Shown here: in pieces, positions 1 to 8,950 of the stretch
Layout: each line of letters opens with the position of its first letter
Numbering within the stretch: the first letter of the stretch is position 1
Assembly: GCF_900637195.1 (NCBI RefSeq)
Contig: NZ_LR134356.1
Coordinates: 2,914,001 to 2,978,000, forward strand
Direction of reading: 5' to 3'
From: Mycolicibacterium aurum
GTDB lineage: Bacteria > Actinomycetota > Actinomycetes > Mycobacteriales > Mycobacteriaceae
Length of the DNA: 64,000 nucleotides
Made by a program: the position numbers and the translations under genes
The notes under the pieces: model-generated
What the model was told of the DNA's origin: nothing
The model's input: the letters and a program-made list of their open reading frames with translations, nothing else
Databases searched by the model: none

Positions 1-1
1 C

Positions 2-349
2 TTCGACACGATCGGTGGCGACGCGCTCACCCGTAGCCCGTTGACACTCGCCGACTCCGGCCGTGTCGTCAGCATCGTCGACATCGCGCAACCGCAGAAC
101 CTCATCGAGGCGTGGGGCCGCAACGCCGCGTATCACTTCGTCTTCACCCGGCAGAATCAAGGAAAGCTGGACGCGCTCACCGCACTGGTCGAACGCGGTC
201 TTGTGAAACCGGTGATCGGCGCGACCCTGCCGCTCGCGCGCACGGGCGAGGCTCACGAACTCCTGGAGAACAGGCGCTCGTATGCACTCCGAGGCAAGGT
301 CGCGATCGATGTGGCGGGCGACACCGTGGCACTTCCCTCCCCCATCTGA
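2..349 (+). CDS. Zinc-type alcohol dehydrogenase / quinone oxidoreductase, C-terminal part (5' end outside window)
   Basis: The reading frame is open from the first bases of the window, so only the last 115 residues are visible. They read like the end of an MDR-family NADPH-dependent oxidoreductase: a Rossmann strand 'GRVVSIVD', then the typical tail in which a hydrophobic stretch ([17 protein letters not shown]) leads into a helix '[21 protein letters not shown]'. The internal ATG at 41 is not the start. The catalytic and cofactor-binding parts lie upstream, so substrate and metal dependence cannot be judged. It converges with the regulator on the opposite strand, with only nine bases between the stops. 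Confidence 0.75.
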   Translation, partial: FDTIGGDALTRSPLTLADSGRVVSIVDIAQPQNLIEAWGRNAAYHFVFTRQNQGKLDALTALVERGLVKPVIGATLPLARTGEAHELLENRRSYALRGKVAIDVAGDTVALPSPI

Positions 350-358
350 TCGCGCTGA

Positions 359-1306
359 TCAGCTCCGTCCGGCGAAGGTGGCGCGGTACTCCAACGGAGA
401 CACGTCCAGGAGCCGGCGGAAATGCAGTCGCAGGTTCGATCCGGTGCCCAGGCCGACCTGCTCGGCGATGCGATCGACCGACAGCCTTGTGCTCTCCAGA
501 AGTCCGCGGGCAGTGTCGACCCGCGCCCGGAGGATCCACTGCAGCGGGGTGCTGCCGGTCTCTTCGGCGAATCGGCGCAGGAACGTACGGGGCGACATTC
601 CTGCGTGGGCGGCCAGGTCGGCGATCGTGAGCTGCTGGTCGAGCCGCGTCATGGCCCATTCCCGCGTCGCGGCGAGGGTGTCGCCATGGGCTGCCAAGGT
701 GCTCGTCGGCAGGTACTGCGCCTGACCCCCGGTCCGGTAGGGCGCGGTGACGAGTCCTCGTGCAATCTCGTTCGCCGCGCTCACGCCGAGGTCGCAGCGC
801 ACGATGTGCAGGCACAGGTCCAGGCCGGCGGCGGCGCCCGCCGAGGTGAGCACCGATCCTTCGTCGACGAAGAGCACGTTCGGCTCGACCGTGATCTGCG
901 GATGCCGCTCGGCGAACGTGTCCGCCGCATCCCAGTGCGTCGTCGCGCGCAGGCCGTCGAGCAGACCGGCCTCGGCGAGGGCGAATGCGCCGTAGCAGAT
1001 CGACGCGATGCGTGCCCCTCGCGATGCGGCGTCGCGGAGCGCGTCGTGAACCTCCCCCGGTATCGGCCGACCCGCGGGCGCATACCCGGGGACGACAATG
1101 GTGTCCGCATCGGTCAGCGCGTCCAGGCCCCGCGGGACCGCGTAGCCGAAGCCTCCGTGGGACGGCACCGTCCCGGCGGTGACCCCGCAGGCCGATACCT
1201 CGTATCCGAACCCCGTCTCCGGGTGGAACACCTCTGCCGGGATCCCGACGTCCAGCGGGAGCGCTCCGTCGAGCACGAGGATCACCACCTGATGCGGTCG
1301 CTGCAT
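359..1306 (-). CDS. GlxA-family transcriptional regulator (DJ-1/PfpI domain + AraC HTH)
   Basis: 315 residues from the ATG at 1306, which begins right at the DJ-1/PfpI domain ('HQVVILVLDGALPLDVG'); longer in-frame starts would add an unrelated tail. The N-terminal half (about 1-200) has the amidotransferase-like fold, including 'ARIASICYGAFALAEAGLLDG', where the nucleophile-elbow Cys is retained. The C-terminal 100 residues are an AraC-type double helix-turn-helix ('AHAGMSPRTFLRRFAEETG' and 'IAEQVGLGTGSNLRLHFRR'). Members usually activate catabolic or detoxification genes in response to a small ligand. It is divergent from the GMC oxidoreductase and convergent with the alcohol dehydrogenase, and may control either. 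Confidence 0.85.
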   Translation of the reverse strand: MQRPHQVVILVLDGALPLDVGIPAEVFHPETGFGYEVSACGVTAGTVPSHGGFGYAVPRGLDALTDADTIVVPGYAPAGRPIPGEVHDALRDAASRGARIASICYGAFALAEAGLLDGLRATTHWDAADTFAERHPQITVEPNVLFVDEGSVLTSAGAAAGLDLCLHIVRCDLGVSAANEIARGLVTAPYRTGGQAQYLPTSTLAAHGDTLAATREWAMTRLDQQLTIADLAAHAGMSPRTFLRRFAEETGSTPLQWILRARVDTARGLLESTRLSVDRIAEQVGLGTGSNLRLHFRRLLDVSPLEYRATFAGRS

Positions 1307-1521
1307 CACCCGACTCCGATCCGGTCGATGCCCACCGACCGTGTCACCATCCTCGCACGTGTGCGCATTCGCGCCATCTGTGCTGAGCGGCGCCATCCTG
1401 ACCACGGTGCCACGGGCGAATGTGCTGTCGGAGGTGACAATCTGTTCGTTCGCCGGAACCCGCCCCTGTACCCACGATGGCCACCCGCTCCGACGTCTTA
1501 GTCTTACGAAGTGGAGCAACA

Positions 1522-3216
1522 ATGCCGGACATGAATCCGGTTGCCGACTTCGATTTCGTCATCGTGGGAGCCGGCAGCGCGGGCTGTCTGCTGGCCAACC
1601 GGCTCAGCGCCAACCCCGAACACCGTGTGCTCGTGATCGAGGCCGGCGGCACAGACAACTGGTTCTGGATCAAGGTGCCGGTGGGTTACCTGTACACCAT
1701 TGCCAACCCCCGTACCGACTGGTGCTTCACCACCGAGGCCGACCCGGGTCTGGCCGGGCGCAGCATCCACTACGCGCGGGGCCGCGTGATCGGCGGCTCG
1801 TCGTCGATCAACGCCATGATCCACATGCGCGGCCAGGCCTCCGATTACGCCCTGTGGGCGCGCGCCACCGGTGACGAGCGGTGGCTGTGGGGTGGGACCG
1901 GCGGTGCCGGCGAGACTCTGTCGATCTACAAGGAGTTGGAGGACTACTTCGGAGGAGCCGACCAGTGGCACGGCGCCGGTGGCGAGATCACCGTCGAGCG
2001 GCCCCGAGTGCGCTGGAAGATCCTGGACGCCTGGCAGGCCGCCGCGGCCCAGGTGGGCATTGCCCCCATCGACGAGTTCAACCGCGGAGACAACGCCGGC
2101 AGTGCGTACTTTCACGTCAATCAGCGACGTGGACGCCGCTGGTCGATGGCGGATGCTTTTCTGCACCCCGTCGAGCACCGACCGAATCTCACCGTCTACA
2201 CCCACACCCAGGCACTGAAGCTGTTGATGGACGGCCAGGTCCACGAGAATCAGCGCCGCGGAGCGTGGACCACTGCTGCGCACCGCGCCACCGGCGTGCG
2301 GCTGCTCAAAGACGGCCACATCGTCGACGTGCGGGCCCGCCGGGAGGTGATCCTGAGTGCCGGCGCGATCGGGTCCCCGCACCTGCTGCAGGTCTCGGGT
2401 GTGGGCCCGGCCGGGTTGCTCACCCAGCATCAGGTGCCGGTGGCCGTCGACCTGCCGGGAGTGGGCGAGAACCTGCAGGACCACCTGCAGCTGCGAACCG
2501 TCTACCGGGTCCGGGGCGCCCGGACCGTCAACACGCTGTACCGCAATTTATTCACCCGTGCCGGCATGGGACTCCAGTACCTGCTGCTGCGCTCCGGCCC
2601 CATGACCATGCCGCCCTCCACGCTGGGGGCTTTCGCCAAGAGCGATCCTGCGCTGACCAGCCCCGACTTGGAGTGGCACGTGCAGCCATTGTCGTTGGCC
2701 AAGTTCGGCGAACCTCTGCACCGTTTCGGCGCGATCACACCCTCGGTCTGCAATCTGCGCCCCAGCTCGCGGGGCCATGTGCGCATCGCCGATGCAGATC
2801 CGCTGACCTACCCGACGATCTCCTGCAATTACCTGTCCACCGACGCCGATCGCGACACCGCCGTGCGGGGCTTGAGGATGACCCGTCAGATCATGGCGGC
2901 GCCGTCGCTGGCCCGCTACCGCCCCGAAGAGCTGCTACCCGGCCCGCAGCTGGTGAGCGACGAAGACCTGCAGCAGGCGGCCCGTGAGCTCGGTACCACC
3001 ATCTTTCATCCGGTGGGCACCTGCGCCATGGGAGCCTTTGACCCACAAGGCCTCCCGCGGTCGGCCGCGACGGTGCTCGACACCGACTGCCGCGTGTACC
3101 GCGTCGCAGGCCTGCGAGTGGTCGATGCCTCGGCGATGCCCACCATCACATCCGGGAACACCAACGCACCGGTCATGCTGATCGCCGAACGCGCGGCGCG
3201 GGCGATCCTGCACTGA
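1522..3216 (+). CDS. GMC-family FAD-dependent oxidoreductase (choline/alcohol dehydrogenase-like)
   Basis: 564 residues from the ATG at 1522, preceded by GTGGAG; a start at 1477 would add 15 unrelated residues. The FAD-binding motif GAGSAG is at residues 16-21 and 'GSSSINAMIHMRG' is the flavin-contacting loop. The C-terminal GMC domain keeps the catalytic pair His496 (in 'FHPVGTCAMG') and Asn546 (in 'SGNTNAPVMLIAERAA'). These enzymes oxidise primary alcohols to aldehydes with FAD; the substrate cannot be named from sequence. It has a 215-bp upstream region shared with the divergent GlxA-type regulator, suggesting local control. Confidence 0.88.
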   Translation: MPDMNPVADFDFVIVGAGSAGCLLANRLSANPEHRVLVIEAGGTDNWFWIKVPVGYLYTIANPRTDWCFTTEADPGLAGRSIHYARGRVIGGSSSINAMIHMRGQASDYALWARATGDERWLWGGTGGAGETLSIYKELEDYFGGADQWHGAGGEITVERPRVRWKILDAWQAAAAQVGIAPIDEFNRGDNAGSAYFHVNQRRGRRWSMADAFLHPVEHRPNLTVYTHTQALKLLMDGQVHENQRRGAWTTAAHRATGVRLLKDGHIVDVRARREVILSAGAIGSPHLLQVSGVGPAGLLTQHQVPVAVDLPGVGENLQDHLQLRTVYRVRGARTVNTLYRNLFTRAGMGLQYLLLRSGPMTMPPSTLGAFAKSDPALTSPDLEWHVQPLSLAKFGEPLHRFGAITPSVCNLRPSSRGHVRIADADPLTYPTISCNYLSTDADRDTAVRGLRMTRQIMAAPSLARYRPEELLPGPQLVSDEDLQQAARELGTTIFHPVGTCAMGAFDPQGLPRSAATVLDTDCRVYRVAGLRVVDASAMPTITSGNTNAPVMLIAERAARAILH

Positions 3217-3302
3217 GTCCGCGGGGACACGCCGGTTCGGAATAAATCCCGGACCGGGTCGACTTGGCTCAAAAGTCGCCCCTCCCCGACTCAGGAGCAT
3301 CC

Positions 3303-4112
3303 ATGACCCGTCCCGTCCGCGTCGCCGTACAGATCCAGCCCGGTGGCACGCCCGATTACCGAACCTGGCGCGAGGCCGTCCTGGCCGCCGACGACCTCGG
3401 CGTCGATGTGATCTTCGGCTACGACCACTTCCACCGCCCGGCGATGAAGGGCATCGTCGACGGCAAGCCCGTCATGTTCGACGAGCAACCCGACGTCGCC
3501 AACTTCGAGGGCTGGACCGCGCTCGCGTCGTGGGGTGAGATCACCTCACACGCCGAGATCGGGCTACTCGTCACCGGCGTCGGATACCGCAACGCAGACC
3601 TGCTCGCCGACATGGCGCGCACCGTCGACCACATCAGCGGCGGCCGGCTCATCCTCGGCCTCGGCGCGGGCTGGTACGAAAAGGACTACACCACCTACGG
3701 TTACGACTTCGGCACCTTCGGTTCCCGCTTCGATCTGTTCGACGAGAGCCTGATCCGCATCGAGAACCGGCTCGCTGCGCTGATTCCGCCGCCCGTGCGT
3801 AAGCTCCCCATCCTCATCGGTGGCACCGGCCCCAAACGCTCACTGCCCGCAGTGGCCCGGCACGCCGACATCTGGCACGCGTTCCAAGACCTCGACGCCT
3901 TCACGAAGTCCAGCGACCGCGTCGACGAACTGGCAGCGACGTTCGGCCGCAACGGTGCCGACATCGAACGCTCGACGCTGTGGGTGAACGGCAACAGCGC
4001 CGATGCCTTCCGCGAAGCAGGAGTCACGTTGTTCCAGACCGAACTCACCGCCGACGACGGTTACGACCTCACATCTCTCAAGGAAGTGCTCACCTGGCGG
4101 GACAACGGGTGA
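3303..4112 (+). CDS. LLM-class F420-dependent oxidoreductase
   Basis: 269 residues, ATG at 3303 with a good AGGAG ribosome-binding site at 3293-3297. The luciferase-like (bacterial luciferase/F420 reductase) TIM barrel is recognisable from 'DHISGGRLILGLGAGWYEKDY', 'LPILIGGTGPKRSLPAVARHADIWHAF' and the start 'VRVAVQIQPGGTPDYRTWREAVLAADDLGVDVIFGYDHF'. In mycobacteria such proteins normally use reduced F420 rather than FMN. Substrate unknown. It follows the GMC gene on the same strand after an 86-bp gap, so co-transcription is possible. Confidence 0.85.
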   Translation: MTRPVRVAVQIQPGGTPDYRTWREAVLAADDLGVDVIFGYDHFHRPAMKGIVDGKPVMFDEQPDVANFEGWTALASWGEITSHAEIGLLVTGVGYRNADLLADMARTVDHISGGRLILGLGAGWYEKDYTTYGYDFGTFGSRFDLFDESLIRIENRLAALIPPPVRKLPILIGGTGPKRSLPAVARHADIWHAFQDLDAFTKSSDRVDELAATFGRNGADIERSTLWVNGNSADAFREAGVTLFQTELTADDGYDLTSLKEVLTWRDNG

Positions 4113-4216
4113 GGCCGCGAGTCCGCCGCTTCGCCAGCGGATAGTGTCAGACTTTGCCTCGGGCCGCCGCCGGCTCCGTCGCAACCACTGACACATCTCA
4201 ACGAGGCGATCGATAC

Positions 4217-5065
4217 ATGGCCGACACGACGACCAGCCTGCCGCTGGCCCCACCCGGGCAGACGCCGCGCCGTGTCATGACGATCGCGGGCTCCGACTCC
4301 GGCGGCAGTGCCGGACTGCAGGCCGACATGCGCGCCTTCGCGATGCTGGGTGTCCACGGATCGGCTGCGCTGACGGCAGTGACGGTGCAGAACACACTGG
4401 GCGTCAAAGCATTTCATGAGATTCCGGTCGACGTCGTTGCCGGCCAGATCAGCGCGGTAGCCTCCGACATCGGGATCGAGGCGGCCAAGACCGGCATGTT
4501 GGCCTCCACCGCGATCATTCGGGCCGTCGTGGCGACCTGGTTGGCCGAGGGGCTCGACGGCACCGTTCCGCTGGTGGTCGATCCGGTGTGCGCCTCCAAT
4601 GTCGGTGAGCCGCTTCTGCACGCCAGCGCACTCGACGCGCTCCGCGACGAATTGATCCCGAGGGCAACGCTGGTGACACCCAACCTCGACGAGGTGCGAC
4701 TGCTCGTAGGTATCGACGTCGTGGATGACGTCACCCAGCGTGATGCGGCCAGGGCATTGCACGCGCTGGGGCCGCAGTGGGCGCTGATCAAAGGCGGCCA
4801 CCTGCGCACGTCGCGTATCAGCTCCGACCTTCTCTTCGACGGCTCAGAGTTCCACGAGTTCGCGGCGGCCCGGGTGGACACCCGACACGATCACGGCGCC
4901 GGCGACACGCTGGCGGCGGCGATCACCGCCGCCCTGGCACATGGCCGCCCGGTTCCCGATGCTGTCGCCTTCGGCAAGCTCTGGGTCACCGAGTGCATCC
5001 GCGGCGCCTATCCGCTGGGCCACGGACTCGGGCCGGTCAACGGAATGGTCGGTCTGCACGGCTGA
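4217..5065 (+). CDS. thiD: Bifunctional hydroxymethylpyrimidine kinase / phosphomethylpyrimidine kinase
   Basis: 282 residues from the ATG at 4217; a start at 4154 adds an unconserved tail. Ribokinase-fold features: 'VMTIAGSDSGGSAGLQADMRAF' at the N-terminus, 'PVCASNVGEPLL', 'TPNLDEVRLLVGI' and the anion-hole/catalytic motif 'HDHGAGDTLAAAITAALA'. ThiD phosphorylates HMP and then HMP-P for thiamine synthesis. It stands alone here, without thiC or thiE beside it, and no TPP-riboswitch motif is visible upstream. The TenA gene at 35.7 kb is the only other thiamine-related gene in the window. Confidence 0.92.
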   Translation: MADTTTSLPLAPPGQTPRRVMTIAGSDSGGSAGLQADMRAFAMLGVHGSAALTAVTVQNTLGVKAFHEIPVDVVAGQISAVASDIGIEAAKTGMLASTAIIRAVVATWLAEGLDGTVPLVVDPVCASNVGEPLLHASALDALRDELIPRATLVTPNLDEVRLLVGIDVVDDVTQRDAARALHALGPQWALIKGGHLRTSRISSDLLFDGSEFHEFAAARVDTRHDHGAGDTLAAAITAALAHGRPVPDAVAFGKLWVTECIRGAYPLGHGLGPVNGMVGLHG

Positions 5066-5109
5066 GGTGCGTCCCACTCGGATCCAACATTTTCTCGTGG
5101 TGCGTCGCG

Positions 5110-5709
5110 ATGAGTGTTGCGCTCCGGTGCAGTCTGTTCTGCGTGGGCACACTCATCTATGGCTTCACCGTGTCGGTGGACGGGTACATCGCGGACGCAC
5201 AGGGCAGCATCGACTGGAGCGATCCGAGCGACGAACTGCACCAGTACTGGAATGACTTCGAGCGGGAGACCGCGCTGTCGTTCTACGGGCGGCGTCTCTA
5301 CGAACTGATGTCCGCATACTGGCCGACCGCGGACGAGGCCCCGGACGCGACCCCGTTGATCGTCGACTTCGCCCAGGTGTGGCGCGACATGCCCAAGGTC
5401 GTGTTCTCGCGCACGCTGGAGACCGTCGGCTGGAACTCCCGGCTGGAACGCGGCGATCCGGTAGAGGTGGTCAGGAAGCTGAAAGCCGAGACCGACGGCA
5501 GGCTGGAGGTGGCCGGCGCGACGCTGGCCGCACCGATCGTGCAGGCCGGCCTGGTGGACGAATACCGGATCGTGTTGGCCCCCGTGGCCGTGGGCGGCGG
5601 TACCCCGTTCTGGCCCTCACTGCCTTCGTGGATCTCGCTGCGACTGGTGGAGAACCGCACCTTCCCGGGTGGCACCGTCCTGCTGCGCTACGAGGCGAAG
5701 CACGACTGA
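5110..5709 (+). CDS. Dihydrofolate-reductase-fold protein (RibD C-terminal domain family)
   Basis: 199 residues if the ATG at 5110 is used; the conserved part begins at 'LIYGFTVSVDGYIAD', so the GTG at 5143 is an equally reasonable start. Typical RibD_C signatures are 'SLDG'-like SVDG, 'FYGRRLYELMSAYWP', 'KVVFSRTL' and a C-terminal 'LVDEYRIVLAPVAVGGGTPFWP'. Family members bind NADPH, but most stand-alone copies have no known substrate. A second copy of the same family lies at 10902-11531 on the other strand. It follows thiD by 44 bp. Confidence 0.8.
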   Translation: MSVALRCSLFCVGTLIYGFTVSVDGYIADAQGSIDWSDPSDELHQYWNDFERETALSFYGRRLYELMSAYWPTADEAPDATPLIVDFAQVWRDMPKVVFSRTLETVGWNSRLERGDPVEVVRKLKAETDGRLEVAGATLAAPIVQAGLVDEYRIVLAPVAVGGGTPFWPSLPSWISLRLVENRTFPGGTVLLRYEAKHD

Positions 5710-5734
5710 TGTTCTCGGCTGTTGCTGAAGTCCC

Positions 5735-5753
5735 TCTCAGTCGGATCTCAGTT
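5735..5753 (+). promoter_or_regulatory. Probable MprA-binding box upstream of the PepD/HtrA-like gene
   Basis: Two 8-bp direct repeats, TCTCAGTC and TCTCAGTT, separated by exactly three bases (GGA). This matches the published architecture of the mycobacterial MprA box (two loosely conserved 8-mers, 3-nt spacer), known from the mprA and pepD promoters. It lies 60 bp upstream of the protease start. The repeat is seen directly; binding by MprA is inferred. Confidence 0.7.
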
Positions 5754-5812
5754 GTCTCCGGCACCGTGAGAACAGCGAACGCGCTGAACACGACCGAAGG
5801 GAAACAACGCTG

Positions 5813-7096
5813 ATGGTGAACCCGCCCCCATACCCCGCGGACCAACCGCGGCAGGGCCATGACTGGGCAGGCGGGAACTCGCAGCTCGCATGGAATGCTT
5901 TGTACGGCAACCACTCACAGTCGGCGCACCAACCGGCGGCCACGGCTGGGCCGCACAGCCCGCGCGGCGACGGGCGTCGCCGCACGCCTCGGGGCATGGT
6001 GCTGGCCGGAGCGGCGGCGATCGCCATCGCAGGCGGTGGGATCGGTGCGGCGACCGCGGTAGCTGTGACAGACCACGACCGGTCGGCGGCCACGCCGCAG
6101 GTCGCAGAGCGTCCTACGGCGCTGAAGCCGGCTGCCGCCTCGGCCCCGGGCTCGGTGGAGCAGGTGGCCGCCAAAGTGATGCCCAGCGTCGTCAAACTGG
6201 AGATCACGACAGGCCGAGGCGTCGCCGAGGGCTCGGGGATCGTGCTGAGCGCAGACGGACTCATCCTGACCAACAATCACGTTGTCGCCCCGGCGGTTGC
6301 GGGCGGTGGTGCGGACGCACAGCCTGCCGCCTTCGACGGCGCCGACACGACGAGTACCGTGACCTTCTCCGACGGTCGGAGCGTGCCGTTCACCATTGTG
6401 GGCACCGACCCCACCGGCGACCTTGCCGTTGTGCGGGCGGCGGGGGTGGCGGGACTGACGCCCATCACCATCGGCTCGTCGAAAGACGTCCAAGTCGGCC
6501 AGGAGGTCGTCGCCATCGGGTCCCCGCTGGGCCTGCAGGGCACCGTCACCAAGGGCATCGTCAGCGCGCTGAATCGCCCGGTGACGGCCGGAGACGGTGC
6601 CGGCACCGCCCCCGTCGTGCTCGACGCACTGCAAACGGACGCCGCGATCAACCCCGGAAACTCCGGCGGTCCCCTCGTCGACATGAACGGTGAGCTGATC
6701 GGCGTCAACTCCGCCGGGGCCGGCATGGGATCGGGTTCCGGCGGAGGGTCGATCGGCCTCGGATTCGCGATCCCGTCGGACCAGGCCAAGCGCATCGCCG
6801 ATGAGCTGATCTCCTCCGGCACTGCCGGCCACGGATCACTCGGGGTGCAACTGGGCAACGACACCGGTGACGGTGCGGGCGCTGCGGTCGCCGGCGTCGC
6901 GGCCGGAAGTCCGGCAGCCCAAGCCGGTTTGTCCAGCGGCGCGGTGGTCACGAAGATCGACGACCAGATCATCGACGGTCCCGAGGCTCTCGCGGCGGCG
7001 GTGCGGTCCAAGGCGCCGGGTGACCAGGTGTCACTGACCTATCGCGACGACTCAGGAGAGACCAGGACCACGCAGGTCACCTTGGGCGCCGCATAG
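5813..7096 (+). CDS. Membrane-anchored trypsin-like serine protease with PDZ domain (HtrA/PepD-like)
   Basis: 427 residues. A short cytoplasmic Pro/Gln/His-rich tail (1-60) is followed by one membrane segment (about 62-85, Ala/Gly/Val rich), so the protease would face the periplasm. The chymotrypsin-fold domain carries the triad His156 ('LTNNHVV'), Asp203 ('DPTGDLAVV') and Ser284 ('NPGNSGGPLVD'). A single PDZ domain occupies the last ~95 residues ('VAAGSPAAQAGLSSGAVVTKIDDQIIDG'). Such proteases handle misfolded exported proteins under envelope stress. The MprA-type box just upstream matches PepD (Rv0983) of M. tuberculosis, although the mprAB genes are not adjacent here. PepD of M. tuberculosis is somewhat longer (about 464 residues). 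Confidence 0.9.
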   Translation: MVNPPPYPADQPRQGHDWAGGNSQLAWNALYGNHSQSAHQPAATAGPHSPRGDGRRRTPRGMVLAGAAAIAIAGGGIGAATAVAVTDHDRSAATPQVAERPTALKPAAASAPGSVEQVAAKVMPSVVKLEITTGRGVAEGSGIVLSADGLILTNNHVVAPAVAGGGADAQPAAFDGADTTSTVTFSDGRSVPFTIVGTDPTGDLAVVRAAGVAGLTPITIGSSKDVQVGQEVVAIGSPLGLQGTVTKGIVSALNRPVTAGDGAGTAPVVLDALQTDAAINPGNSGGPLVDMNGELIGVNSAGAGMGSGSGGGSIGLGFAIPSDQAKRIADELISSGTAGHGSLGVQLGNDTGDGAGAAVAGVAAGSPAAQAGLSSGAVVTKIDDQIIDGPEALAAAVRSKAPGDQVSLTYRDDSGETRTTQVTLGAA

Positions 7097-7100
7097 CCTC

Positions 7101-8138
7101 TCAGCGACGCGGGTCGATGATCGTGATGCCCGCGGGCGATGCGGTGTCGAGACCCGGCAGCGCCGAGACGACGTCGTCGAGCCCGATGGTTCGCTCGATG
7201 AGCTGGTGCGGCCGCAACTGACCACGCTCGATCATCGCCAGCATCGGCGGATAGTCGGCAGCTGCCATCCCATGACTGCCCAGCAGGTCGAGCTCCCAGG
7301 CGATGACGCGGTCCATCGGCACCCGCGGGTGCCCGTGCACCGGGGGCAGCAGCCCGACCTGCACGTGGCGACCCTGCCGGCGAAGGCTGAGGACCGAAGT
7401 GGCGCAGGCGCTCTCGCTGCCCACCGCGTCGAGTCCCACATGGCTTCCGCCCTCGGTGACTTCATGCACTCGCGCCGGGATGTCGGCGGTGTCGGCGTGC
7501 AGGGTGACATCAGCCCCCAGGTCTGCAGCGGCGGCAAGAGCTCCGTCGTTGCGGTCGACGGCGATCACCGACGCACCCAGCGCCTTGCCGATCATCACCG
7601 CGCTGAGACCCACCCCTCCGGCCCCGACCACTGTCAGCCACTCCCCTGCGAGCAGCCGGGCCCGGCCGGTGAGAGCCCGGTATGCGGTGGCGAAACGACA
7701 GCCGAGGCCGGCCGCCGCCGCGAACGAGACCGAGTCGGGAATTGCCACCAGATTGGTATCGGCCGCAGGCAGGGCCACGTACTCCGCGAACGAACCCCAG
7801 TACGTGAAGCCCGGCTGCTCCTGGTGGGGGCAGACCTGCGTGTTCCCCGAGCGGCACCAATCGCAGCTGCCACAACCGGACACGAACGGCACCGTCACAC
7901 GGTCACCGACAGCCCACCGTCGCACCCCGGCTCCGACCGCCTCGACGACACCGGCGAGTTCGTGGCCCGGAACGTGTGGGAGTGCGAGTTCTTCGTGACC
8001 GGCCCAGGCGTGCCAGTCGCTGCGGCACAAGCCCGTCGCATGCACGGCAACCACCACACCGCCGTCGGGCGGAGCCGGGTCCGCCACGGTGCGGACCTCG
8101 AGCGGCCCAGCGACGCGATCCATCACGACTGCGCGCAT
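7101..8138 (-). CDS. Zinc-dependent alcohol dehydrogenase
   Basis: 345 residues, a full-length MDR alcohol dehydrogenase. Catalytic zinc ligands are visible in 'ATGLCRSDWHAW' (Cys) and 'PHVPGHELAGVVEAVG' (GHE). The structural-zinc lobe is complete ('CGSCDWCRSGNTQVC', four Cys), and the Rossmann motif is 'VVGAGGVGLSAV'. It should oxidise an alcohol with NAD(P). Neighbours give no substrate. It converges tail-to-tail with the protease gene (4 bp apart). Confidence 0.9.
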   Translation of the reverse strand: MRAVVMDRVAGPLEVRTVADPAPPDGGVVVAVHATGLCRSDWHAWAGHEELALPHVPGHELAGVVEAVGAGVRRWAVGDRVTVPFVSGCGSCDWCRSGNTQVCPHQEQPGFTYWGSFAEYVALPAADTNLVAIPDSVSFAAAAGLGCRFATAYRALTGRARLLAGEWLTVVGAGGVGLSAVMIGKALGASVIAVDRNDGALAAAADLGADVTLHADTADIPARVHEVTEGGSHVGLDAVGSESACATSVLSLRRQGRHVQVGLLPPVHGHPRVPMDRVIAWELDLLGSHGMAAADYPPMLAMIERGQLRPHQLIERTIGLDDVVSALPGLDTASPAGITIIDPRR

Positions 8139-8194
8139 TGTTCTGCCCGGCCCTCAGAGACCGACGCAGAACGTTGCACTGCGGCCGCCGGTCA

Positions 8195-8872
8195 TCACGA
8201 TTCGCATGGTGTCCAGCCGCCCCAGTCCTCGCCCGCGAATGCCTGGCCCTCCGGTAGGTGGAATCTTTGGAGGAATACCTGCAGTGCAGGCTGCATCTGA
8301 TCGTGCAGCGCTGTCATGGCCTCGACGATCTGCGGTGTCATCGGGTCGTGGTCCGCCGGTTTCTGCGCCGGGATCAGTCCGAGGGCCAGGGCTATCTCGA
8401 GCTGATAGAACGTGAAGTCGCCGTACGGCCGCTTCGGGTTGGCGCCCGGAACCTCTTCGTCTGTGTACGGGTCCGTCATCTCCCATCGCAGCGCAGTCAA
8501 CAGCTGCCTGTGCTGCCCGGTGAAGTCGAAGGTGCTCTCCTCGGCCAGCAGCTCGACATACCGGGAATGTTCGACGTCCCTGGGAGGGCGGCGGTACACG
8601 TACTCACCCGGCGGGCAGGCGCCGTAAGCGGTTGCGATCCGCAGCAGGTGCAGGTCGTCGGGTGCGGGTTCCCAGTGCGGCGGGAAGCACGGCGCTCCCG
8701 CTTCCGTGTCGTCCCAGCCCACCTGCACTGACCGCAGGCGGTCGGTATATCGCTGTCGCCACACGATTTCCACGGTGACCAGTATCCCGAACGCGCCGCG
8801 GTACGGGTGGTGTACGTAGTGGATGCCGTCGCGCTCTCGGTCGTCCACATGCGTGAGAATAAGTATTTGCAC
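8195..8872 (-). CDS. Conserved hypothetical protein divergent from OhrR
   Basis: I do not recognise this family. The frame stays open to 8941, but that start would overrun the regulator's promoter; the GTG at 8872 (225 residues, beginning VQILILTHVDD) leaves a sensible 78-bp intergenic region. There is no signal peptide or membrane segment. The protein is rich in Trp, Tyr and His ('GIHYVHHPYRGAFGILVTVEIVWRQ') with an acidic middle and ends in 'GEDWGGWTPCES'. Its position back-to-back with an OhrR-type regulator over a palindromic operator suggests control by that regulator. Function unknown; a peroxide-stress role would be only inference. Confidence 0.6.
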   Translation of the reverse strand: MQILILTHVDDRERDGIHYVHHPYRGAFGILVTVEIVWRQRYTDRLRSVQVGWDDTEAGAPCFPPHWEPAPDDLHLLRIATAYGACPPGEYVYRRPPRDVEHSRYVELLAEESTFDFTGQHRQLLTALRWEMTDPYTDEEVPGANPKRPYGDFTFYQLEIALALGLIPAQKPADHDPMTPQIVEAMTALHDQMQPALQVFLQRFHLPEGQAFAGEDWGGWTPCES

Positions 8873-8932
8873 TGTGGCGCAACACTTTCCGCAAGGACGC
8901 AGCGCCGAGTCCCACCTGTCGAGGCGGTATAG

Positions 8933-8949
8933 ATTGTACAAAATACAGT
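8933..8949. promoter_or_regulatory. Candidate OhrR operator
   Basis: A 17-bp near-perfect palindrome, ATTGTA-CAAAA-TACAGT (one mismatch between arms), resembling the TACAAT-type operators of OhrR proteins. It overlaps a -10-like TATAGAT (8928-8934), and the regulator's GTG starts two bases after it, so binding would block the regulator's own promoter and sits 60 bp from the divergent gene. Confidence 0.6.
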
Positions 8950-8950
8950 T

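Noticed and set aside
1504..2484. A 326-codon minus-strand frame opposite the GMC oxidoreductase
   Set aside because: Antisense to a gene with intact FAD motifs and with no domain features of its own.
4113..4216. Possible TPP riboswitch upstream of thiD
   Set aside because: No conserved thi-box motif is present in the 104-bp gap.
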